Origin: CAYVQU01 sp964453155
GTDB lineage: Bacteria; Chloroflexota; Anaerolineae; Anaerolineales; UBA11858
Length of the DNA stretch: 21,214 nt
NCBI GenBank assembly: GCA_964453155.1
Contig: CAYVQU010000087.1
Span: 1-21,214 of the forward strand
Direction of reading: 5' to 3'
In this document: positions 1-5,791 of the stretch, in pieces
Layout of the letters: each line of letters opens with the position of its first letter
Position numbering within the stretch: the stretch's first letter is position 1
Program-made: the position numbers and the translations under genes
Notes under the pieces: model-generated
What the model was told of the DNA's origin: nothing
The model's input: only the letters and a program-made list of their open reading frames with translations
Database searches by the model: none

Positions 1-38
1 AGCTCTTATTCAACAGTGGTGTAACTAACCACACTATT

Positions 39-110
39 ATGTTCTGCTACCTCAAAACCTACCCTCTCCAACTAATGGAGAGGGTTCTTTTTTGGAGAGA
101 AATTCGATGA
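39..110 (+). CDS. Possible 23-codon leader ORF before the MFS gene
   Basis: An ATG at 39 opens a 23-codon frame that runs through the whole hairpin at 61-85 and stops with TGA at 108-110, overlapping the MFS start codon as ATGA. The peptide begins MFCYLKTYPL and ends FWREIR. No SD site precedes the ATG, so translation is uncertain. If translated, a ribosome would melt the terminator and be delivered onto the pump's start, an arrangement resembling leader peptides of drug-inducible genes. It may equally be a chance frame in the 3' end of an upstream transcript. Confidence 0.25.
   Translation: MFCYLKTYPLQLMERVLFWREIR
61..93 (+). terminator. Intrinsic terminator or attenuator directly before the MFS gene
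   Basis: A perfect 10-bp stem (ACCCTCTCCA at 61-70 with TGGAGAGGGT at 76-85) encloses a 5-nt loop and is followed by a T-rich run at 86-93. The SD site GGAGAG begins at 94, right at the end of the T run, and the MFS ATG is at 107. It could end a gene upstream of the window, or act as an attenuator in the MFS leader; no separate promoter for the MFS gene is visible between hairpin and start. Confidence 0.85.
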
Positions 111-1441
111 TTAACTTGAAATCAACATCTAATCAGATGCTGACATTTGGGATTACCTGGTTTGGACAAGTCGTATCCCTAATCGGGTCAGGACTGACGA
201 GTTTTGCCCTCGGGGTTTATGTCTTCGAACAGACTGGATCGCCAACATTGTTTGCTTATATCGGGCTGTTTGCGGTGATTCCCAAAGTAATATTCTCGCC
301 GATTGCCGGGTCGTTGGTTGACCGCTGGGATCGACGGAAGGTAATGATATGGGCCGATGTCGGCGCGGGGTTAAGCACTTTATTCGTAGCCAGCCTGTTG
401 TTTGCCGACCGGCTTGAGCTGTGGCACATATACGTCTCGGCCGCGGCGAGTTCATTTTTTGGTACATTTCAATGGCCGGCCTATACCGCAGTGGTAGCCC
501 AATTAGTCCCCCAAAAGCACTTGGGAAGAGCCAACGGTATGAATCAATTTGGCCGGGCTGCAGCTGAAATCCTGGCGCCTACTCTGGCAGGTGTTTTAGT
601 GCTGACCATTCAGCTAGAGGGTGTCATTTTAATCGATGTGGTGACCTTTGGCTTTGCCCTCCTGACCCTGGCGCTGGTACGCTTCCCGCGATTGGGAGGC
701 GCAGGGGGAGATGATCGACTGGCAACCTTCAGGAGCGATCTTTTGTTTGGCTGGCGCTACATCCTGGCCCGGCGAGGGCTGCTGAATTTGTTGATTTTTC
801 AGGCGACAGTCCGATTTATTTGGGGGTTGGTCGGGGCTTTGCTGGTGCCTATGGTTTTGAGTTTCACCTCTTCTGACCGCCTCGGCGCAATAATTTCGAT
901 CGCGGGTATGGGGATGTTAGTTGGCAGTTTGGTGATGACAGCCTGGGGGGGACCTAAATCTCGGATCCAGGGGATCTTGGTATTTGAATTGATCAGCGGT
1001 GTGTGTTTCTTGTTCATGGGGGTGCAACCACTATGGGGATTGGTAGCCCTAGGGGCCTTTGGGGCACACATTACGATCGCGATCGTATTTGGGTCTAACC
1101 AGGCTTTATGGCAGACGAAAGTCGCGCCTAAACACCAGGGTCGGGTTTTTGCTGCTCAGCAGATGTTTGCCAGCGCGGCCTCCCCAGTTGCCTATCTCTT
1201 GGCAGGGCCGTTGGCCGAAAAGATCTTCGAGCCGTGGGTACAATCGGGGACGACTTTCAGTCAAAATATCTTAATGTTGTTGGGATCGGGCTCTGGGCGC
1301 GGAATGGGATTGATGTTTATTTTGATGGGCATCGTCAAGATTCTGGTCTCGGTTGGGGCTTATTTAAATCCGCATGTACGCAATATTGAGACTGAATTCC
1401 CCGATGCCACCGGTTCTGTGGAGGAAACCAGGAATCGATGA
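107..1441 (+). CDS. MFS transporter, drug-efflux (MFS_3/Mef-like) type
   Basis: A 444-residue inner-membrane major facilitator protein, probably a proton-driven exporter of small hydrophobic molecules. It is hydrophobic throughout with about 12 predicted membrane segments. The family motif A, GSLVDRWDRRK, lies at about residues 68-78 between helices 2 and 3. The sequence resembles the MFS_3/EntS/macrolide-efflux branch; the substrate cannot be read from it. I chose ATG 107 over the in-frame TTG at 92 because GGAGAG at 94-99 sits 7 nt before ATG 107 and would lie inside the gene if TTG 92 were the start. The gene sits directly behind a terminator hairpin, suggesting possible attenuation. It is probably monocistronic, since lacZ downstream has its own -10 box. 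Confidence 0.85.
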   Translation: MINLKSTSNQMLTFGITWFGQVVSLIGSGLTSFALGVYVFEQTGSPTLFAYIGLFAVIPKVIFSPIAGSLVDRWDRRKVMIWADVGAGLSTLFVASLLFADRLELWHIYVSAAASSFFGTFQWPAYTAVVAQLVPQKHLGRANGMNQFGRAAAEILAPTLAGVLVLTIQLEGVILIDVVTFGFALLTLALVRFPRLGGAGGDDRLATFRSDLLFGWRYILARRGLLNLLIFQATVRFIWGLVGALLVPMVLSFTSSDRLGAIISIAGMGMLVGSLVMTAWGGPKSRIQGILVFELISGVCFLFMGVQPLWGLVALGAFGAHITIAIVFGSNQALWQTKVAPKHQGRVFAAQQMFASAASPVAYLLAGPLAEKIFEPWVQSGTTFSQNILMLLGSGSGRGMGLMFILMGIVKILVSVGAYLNPHVRNIETEFPDATGSVEETRNR

Positions 1442-1503
1442 AAATTCTCTCTTGGTAAATCGAGAATTGATCCATTTCCACTAGGAATTAGGTTTTGACG
1501 CAG

Positions 1504-1509
1504 TATAAT
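1504..1509 (+). promoter_or_regulatory. Putative -10 box for lacZ
   Basis: A consensus TATAAT lies 31 nt before the lacZ ATG, in the 99-bp MFS-lacZ gap. No good -35 hexamer sits 16-18 bp upstream: TTTCCA at 1475 is 23 bp away, and TTGACG at 1495 is only 3 bp away. The promoter may be weak or activator-dependent. Confidence 0.4.
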
Positions 1510-1540
1510 CAGGCCCATCTCAAATCCTACGGAGCCTTCA

Positions 1541-4500
1541 ATGACTAATACCACTCATTGGGAAAACCCCCGCGTCTTCAACATCAACAAAGAACGACCT
1601 CACGCCTCGGCGACTTATTACCCCACCCTGAAATCTTGTGTATCTGGTGAAGAATCGCCGTGGTACCACTCGCTGAACGGAACGTGGAAGTTCTACTGGG
1701 TTCAACGCCCTGCGAACCGCCCTCAGGATTTCTGTCAAACCGGTTTTGATGACTCTGATTGGGATGAAATCCCGGTTCCTGCCCAATGGCAATTGCAGGG
1801 TTATGGCACTCCCCATTACATGAGCGACGGGGGCGTCAAGGGCATGGGGAAGAAGAACCCGCCCAATATCGACCCCGATTACAACGAAGTGGGTTCTTAT
1901 CGGCGGACATTTAAGCTCCCAGAAGATTGGGCTGGGCGGCAGATATTCATCCATTTTGCAGGAGTCAAAACCGCGTTTTATTTGTGGGTGAACGGCGAAT
2001 TTGTAGGTTACAGCCAGGGATCGATGTGCCCGGCCGAGTTCAATCTGACGGAATATCTGCAACCCGGTGAAAATACCCTGGCCGTGGAAGTCTACCGTTA
2101 TTCAGATGGGGCCTATCTGGAAGATCAGGATATGTGGTACATGGCAGGGATCTATCGCGAGGTCTTCCTCTATGCGCTACCCGCTGTCCATATTCGGGAT
2201 TTTTTCGTCCGTTCTAAGTTTGATGAAGATCTTCGGGATGCGGTTTTCCATGTTGAAGCTGATATTCAGAATTTTGGGGAAAACTCGGTAAATGGCTACC
2301 ACCTGAAAACCAAGTTAATTGCGCCCGATGGGGTCGTGCTAACCGAGTTAATGGCTGAATCGATTTCCATTGGGGCCGCGGCGGAAACCTCCGTGGCACT
2401 CAGTTCAAAAGTGGCTGCCCCTCATAAATGGTCGGCTGAGATTCCGACCTTGTATACTGTGCAATTCATCCTGATTGATGCCGCGGGAAATGAAATTGAG
2501 GCGACCCAAATCCAATTTGGATTTCGCAAAGTTGAGATTGTGGGTAATCGGATTTTGGTCAACGGGCAGAACATTGTTTTCCGCGGCGTCAACCGGCATG
2601 AGTGTCATCCCATAACGGGGCAAACCATTGACCGGGCGCAGATGGAAGCCGACGTAATCTTGATGAAGCAGTTCAATGTCAACGCGGTGCGGACCTCGCA
2701 TTACCCCAACCATCCGGATTTTTATGAATTGTGTGATCAGTATGGCCTGTATGTGATGGACGAAGCCAATGTCGAGACCCATGGAACGGCCAAACAGATT
2801 CCTGGCAGTGATCCGGCCTGGACGGACGCCGTGGTCGACCGGATGGTGCGGATGGTGCAGCGCGATAAAAACCACACCTGCATTGTGAGCTGGTCGCTCG
2901 GAAACGAGGCTGGTTATGGGGATAATTTTGTCGCCATGAAGGCGGCCACGCTGGCAATTGATACTTCGCGTTTCATCCATTACGAGGGTGATGTCTTTTT
3001 GAAAACCACGGATGTGCTCAGTACGATGTATCCCAGCCCGATGCGGATGGACAAAATCGCCCGCGGTGTAGAAAAATTACGACTTTCAAGCGCTGGGAAT
3101 ATGCGCGGTCATGTTCACAAACCGGGTGAATACAACCAGCAGCCGGTTTTGGTCTGCGAATACGCCCATGCGATGGGAAACAGTATTGGCAGCCTGGATA
3201 AACACGTTCAACTTTTTGATGAGAATCCCCACATGGCTGGGGCTTTTATTTGGGATTTCATCGACCAGACTTTACTCAAAAAAGATAAAAATGGTCAGGA
3301 TCTATGGCTCTACGGTGGTGATTTTGGGGATGAACCCCATCGCGGTTCTTTCCTGGCAAATGGGGTTCTGGCAGCTGATCGCCAGCCGCACCCCCATGCC
3401 TTTCAGGTCAAACAGTCGTACCGCCCGATCACGGTGCTGCCGGTAGATTTGGTGGGTGGGAAGATTGTAATCAAAAACAAGAATTGGTTTGAAGGTACGA
3501 GTAATTATCGCCTGCGGTGGGAATTGACTGCCGATGGAGAAATCGTTCAAGAAGGCGAACTGGATTGTCCCGTGGTTGCCCCGCAGGGCGCGGAAGAAAT
3601 CCATTTACCGGTAACTATGCCCGCAGCGATTGCAAATGAATACCACCTTAAGATTGATTTTTTGTTGAAAAATGAAACCTCTTGGGCCCCGGCTGGATTT
3701 GGGGTTTCCTGGGAGCAATTTGTAGTCCCTTTCCCCCCGCAACCCAGGCCAGAAATTGCACATTCAAGGCTGACAGAATTAACCCTGGATCATAGCGGGG
3801 ACTCAGCCTTGATTTCGGGTGGTGATTTCAAGTTAAGATTCAATCGCCAAACTGGTGAATGGGTCCAATTCACCAGCAACGGAGTGAATTTCTTTACTGA
3901 ACCACTGCGCCCCAATTTTTGGCGGGTCCCGGTTGATAATGATGGGGATGCCCTTTTAGTCAACCTGCGGCTGCCAAAGTTTCTGCTGCGTTTACTGCTG
4001 CCCTGGCTGCGATGGAGAACCTCGGCTGACAAACGTAAATTGATTAAATTTGATAATAAGCAACCCACCAACGAAAAAATTGAAATTCAAACTGCATTCA
4101 CAATTCCCGGTGGTAAATCGCCGTTGACTTTAAACTACACCATATTTGGTAATGGCGAAATCGAAGTTGTCTACACCTTCACTCCCAAGAAAAAACTATT
4201 TCGGGCTGGGCTGCAAACTCAAATTCCGGCAGCTTTTCGTCAGATCAAATGGTTTGGCCGCGGCCCCGATGAATCGATGCTGGATCGTAAATCGGGGTAT
4301 GCGGTCGGCATTTACGAACGGGATATCGAGGATTTTATCCATAATTACGTCCGCCCCCAGGAAAATGCCAATCGCTCCGACGTCCGCTGGGCCTGGTTTA
4401 GGGATGAAAATGGCCGCGGGCTGGAAATCCGCTCCACCAGTGACCACCTGCTCAACTTCAGCGCCTGGCCATACACCATGGCCGACCTGGAAGCCGCCGA

Positions 4501-4663
4501 TCATATCCACGAACTGCCGCGACGAGAGGCGATCACTCTCAATATTGACTACGGTCAAAAAGGTATCGGTGATCTGACGTCCGCCATCATGGGATTGCCA
4601 GAAGAGGCCCAATTGATGGCTGGTCGGACCTGTGAGTTTAATTTCATAATAAAGGCCATTTAA
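1541..4663 (+). CDS. lacZ: Beta-galactosidase, glycoside hydrolase family 2
   Basis: A 1040-residue LacZ-type enzyme that hydrolyses terminal beta-galactosides such as lactose; E. coli LacZ has 1023 residues. There is no signal peptide, so it acts in the cytoplasm. Visible landmarks are the N-terminal WENPRVFNINKERPHA, the sugar-binding AYLEDQDMW, metal ligands E412 and H414 in NVETHG, acid/base E456 in SLGNEAGYGDNF, and nucleophile E540 in VCEYAHAMGNS. The sandwich, TIM-barrel and C-terminal Bgal_small_N domains appear intact. Near the end, after DYGQKGIGD, the DDSW segment carrying E. coli Trp999 is replaced by LTSAIMGLPEE, so handling of the aglycone may differ. GGAG at 1531-1534 is spaced 6 nt from the ATG. 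No lactose permease or LacI-type regulator is nearby, unless the MFS pump upstream has that role, which its family does not suggest. Confidence 0.93.
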   Translation: MTNTTHWENPRVFNINKERPHASATYYPTLKSCVSGEESPWYHSLNGTWKFYWVQRPANRPQDFCQTGFDDSDWDEIPVPAQWQLQGYGTPHYMSDGGVKGMGKKNPPNIDPDYNEVGSYRRTFKLPEDWAGRQIFIHFAGVKTAFYLWVNGEFVGYSQGSMCPAEFNLTEYLQPGENTLAVEVYRYSDGAYLEDQDMWYMAGIYREVFLYALPAVHIRDFFVRSKFDEDLRDAVFHVEADIQNFGENSVNGYHLKTKLIAPDGVVLTELMAESISIGAAAETSVALSSKVAAPHKWSAEIPTLYTVQFILIDAAGNEIEATQIQFGFRKVEIVGNRILVNGQNIVFRGVNRHECHPITGQTIDRAQMEADVILMKQFNVNAVRTSHYPNHPDFYELCDQYGLYVMDEANVETHGTAKQIPGSDPAWTDAVVDRMVRMVQRDKNHTCIVSWSLGNEAGYGDNFVAMKAATLAIDTSRFIHYEGDVFLKTTDVLSTMYPSPMRMDKIARGVEKLRLSSAGNMRGHVHKPGEYNQQPVLVCEYAHAMGNSIGSLDKHVQLFDENPHMAGAFIWDFIDQTLLKKDKNGQDLWLYGGDFGDEPHRGSFLANGVLAADRQPHPHAFQVKQSYRPITVLPVDLVGGKIVIKNKNWFEGTSNYRLRWELTADGEIVQEGELDCPVVAPQGAEEIHLPVTMPAAIANEYHLKIDFLLKNETSWAPAGFGVSWEQFVVPFPPQPRPEIAHSRLTELTLDHSGDSALISGGDFKLRFNRQTGEWVQFTSNGVNFFTEPLRPNFWRVPVDNDGDALLVNLRLPKFLLRLLLPWLRWRTSADKRKLIKFDNKQPTNEKIEIQTAFTIPGGKSPLTLNYTIFGNGEIEVVYTFTPKKKLFRAGLQTQIPAAFRQIKWFGRGPDESMLDRKSGYAVGIYERDIEDFIHNYVRPQENANRSDVRWAWFRDENGRGLEIRSTSDHLLNFSAWPYTMADLEAADHIHELPRREAITLNIDYGQKGIGDLTSAIMGLPEEAQLMAGRTCEFNFIIKAI

Positions 4664-4696
4664 ATAAAAAAGAAGCCTTACGAGAAGTAAGGCTTC
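4664..4696 (-). terminator. Intrinsic terminator of tRNA-Pro
   Basis: A perfect 10-bp stem (4672-4681 with 4687-4696, loop 4682-4686) is followed on the minus strand by TTTTTTATTTA. It begins 6 nt beyond the tRNA 3' end. On the plus strand the hairpin is followed by TGGCAG, not T residues, so it should not stop lacZ transcripts efficiently. The T run abuts the lacZ stop codon (4661-4663). Confidence 0.88.
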
Positions 4697-4702
4697 TGGC
4701 AG

Positions 4703-4776
4703 TCGGGGTGCAGAGATTTGAACTCTGGACCTCTTCAACCCCATTGAAGCGCGCTACCGGTCTGCGCCACACCCCG
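4703..4776 (-). tRNA. tRNA-Pro (anticodon GGG)
   Basis: The 74-nt minus-strand sequence folds as a full cloverleaf: acceptor CGGGGTG/CACCCCG, D stem GCGC/GCGC with GG in the loop, anticodon stem CTTCA/TGAAG with loop ATGGGGT, and T stem CAGAG/CTCTG with loop TTCAAAT. The anticodon is GGG, which reads CCC and CCU proline codons. G37, the C1:G72 pair and discriminator A73 are typical bacterial proline identity elements. The 3' CCA is not encoded (CTG follows A73), so CCA-adding enzyme is needed. A strong promoter precedes it and a terminator follows directly. Confidence 0.96.
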
Positions 4777-4788
4777 AGTGCGGGCGGA

Positions 4789-4817
4789 ATTATAGCGCGT
4801 TCTCTCTTATCTGGCAA
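4789..4817 (-). promoter_or_regulatory. Promoter of tRNA-Pro
   Basis: Read on the minus strand, TTGCCA (4817-4812), a 17-bp spacer and a perfect TATAAT (4794-4789). Transcription would start near 4782, about 6 nt before the mature tRNA 5' end, so the 5' leader is very short. Confidence 0.85.
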
Positions 4818-4900
4818 GCATCTTCTCGATGGGATAAAACCAGCGGATTTTATTGCCCAGACTTTGCAATTTTGGAAATATTTCGAGGGTCGAACTCGTC

Positions 4901-4906
4901 TATAAT
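4901..4906 (+). promoter_or_regulatory. -10 box implying a leaderless M23 transcript
   Basis: A perfect TATAAT is followed by only 6 nt and then the ATG at 4913. Initiation at the usual 6-9 nt after the -10 would begin the mRNA at or within 1-3 nt of the start codon. No SD site is present in the preceding 40 nt. The -35 region is poor (TTTCGA at 4881, spacing 14). Confidence 0.5.
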
Positions 4907-4912
4907 CGTAGC

Positions 4913-5722
4913 ATGCGTTGGATCTTGAACGGTATATTGGCTGTGATGGTGTTTTGTGGTTCATGTTCGCCTCCGGAGATGACACCGACCGCAGTAAACC
5001 GAACCCCCGAATTTACAGTGAATGCAACTGTCACCGATCAACCAACGGTGACAATGACATTGACCTCAGTATCCAAAGAAATCCAATCACCAACCGTCAC
5101 TGTAATTGCTAGCCCTACCCCAAAATCTCTGGTTGATATTTGCTCGCCTCTGGCAGAACACTCCCTTACTGATCTTAGTTCTATTGTATCTGATCCTTAT
5201 CATCCCCCGCAGCCAGGAAAAGATGATCGCCATCATGGGGTCGATTTTGCTTATTATCAACACAATGACAGGGCGGCGATTGCAGGGGAGGGGATCCAAG
5301 CTATCATGTCAGGGCGGCTGGCGGCGGTCATTCATGATCAAATGCCATATGGCAATATGGTCATTGTGGAAGTTTGGCGAGACCAGCTGCCAGACGATCT
5401 TATTTCTCAGCTTGAGATCGGTTCCGATGAGACGCTGTATTATTTAGTCGCCCATATGGAAAATCCGGCTCTATTTTATTTGGGCGAGAACGTGAGTTGT
5501 GGCCAGAATTTAGGCCAGGTCGGTCAAACGGGGTATAACATTCCCGTAGCTCATCTCCATCTCGAAACCCGCATCGGGCCAACCGGGGAGCAATTCCCAA
5601 ACATGGTATATTATGACACTCGTGCTACCCCAGATGATATGGCAGCCTACGAATTATGGCGTTTGAGCGGAACATTTCGGCATTTTGATCCGCTGATACT
5701 CATTTTGGGTGATTGGCATTAA
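4913..5722 (+). CDS. M23-family metallopeptidase, probable lipoprotein
   Basis: A 269-residue exported protein with a LytM-type peptidase fold, probably cutting peptidoglycan cross-bridges or another extracellular peptide. Residues 1-17 form a hydrophobic signal; C18 in FCGSCS is the likely lipidated cysteine, though the lipobox is imperfect. Residues 19-75 are a Thr/Pro/Val-rich linker. The M23 residues are present: H107 and D111 in HHGVDFA, H181 in VAHM, and H214 and H216 in AHLHLE, matching the zinc ligands and catalytic histidines of LytM. I chose ATG 4913 because it precedes the signal peptide; the longer frame from 4853 would run through the -10 box. It opens the secreted cluster, 69 nt before the subtilisin. 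Its substrate is unknown, and a non-peptidoglycan target is possible. Confidence 0.82.
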   Translation: MRWILNGILAVMVFCGSCSPPEMTPTAVNRTPEFTVNATVTDQPTVTMTLTSVSKEIQSPTVTVIASPTPKSLVDICSPLAEHSLTDLSSIVSDPYHPPQPGKDDRHHGVDFAYYQHNDRAAIAGEGIQAIMSGRLAAVIHDQMPYGNMVIVEVWRDQLPDDLISQLEIGSDETLYYLVAHMENPALFYLGENVSCGQNLGQVGQTGYNIPVAHLHLETRIGPTGEQFPNMVYYDTRATPDDMAAYELWRLSGTFRHFDPLILILGDWH

Positions 5723-5791
5723 ACTGGCATTGTGTGAAAATAATTAGTCGATGTGATCAAGTAAATTTGAGCCTGTTTTGATTTATTAGTT

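Noticed and set aside
92..106. TTG start at 92 for the MFS gene
   Set aside because: It overlaps the terminator T run and would place the SD GGAGAG inside the gene; ATG 107 is spaced correctly.
1443..1468. Hairpin AATTCTC/GAGAATT after the MFS gene as a terminator
   Set aside because: A 7-bp AT-rich stem with a 12-nt loop and no T run; too weak to call.
1495..1509. TTGACG plus TATAAT as one promoter
   Set aside because: The spacing is 3 bp, incompatible with sigma70 recognition; only the -10 is kept.
1538..2980. Minus-strand frames of 174 and 191 codons opposite lacZ
   Set aside because: They lie antisense to strongly conserved LacZ sequence and show no family features.
4853..4912. N-terminal extension of the M23 protein from 4853
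   Set aside because: It would place 20 residues before the signal peptide and run through the -10 box.
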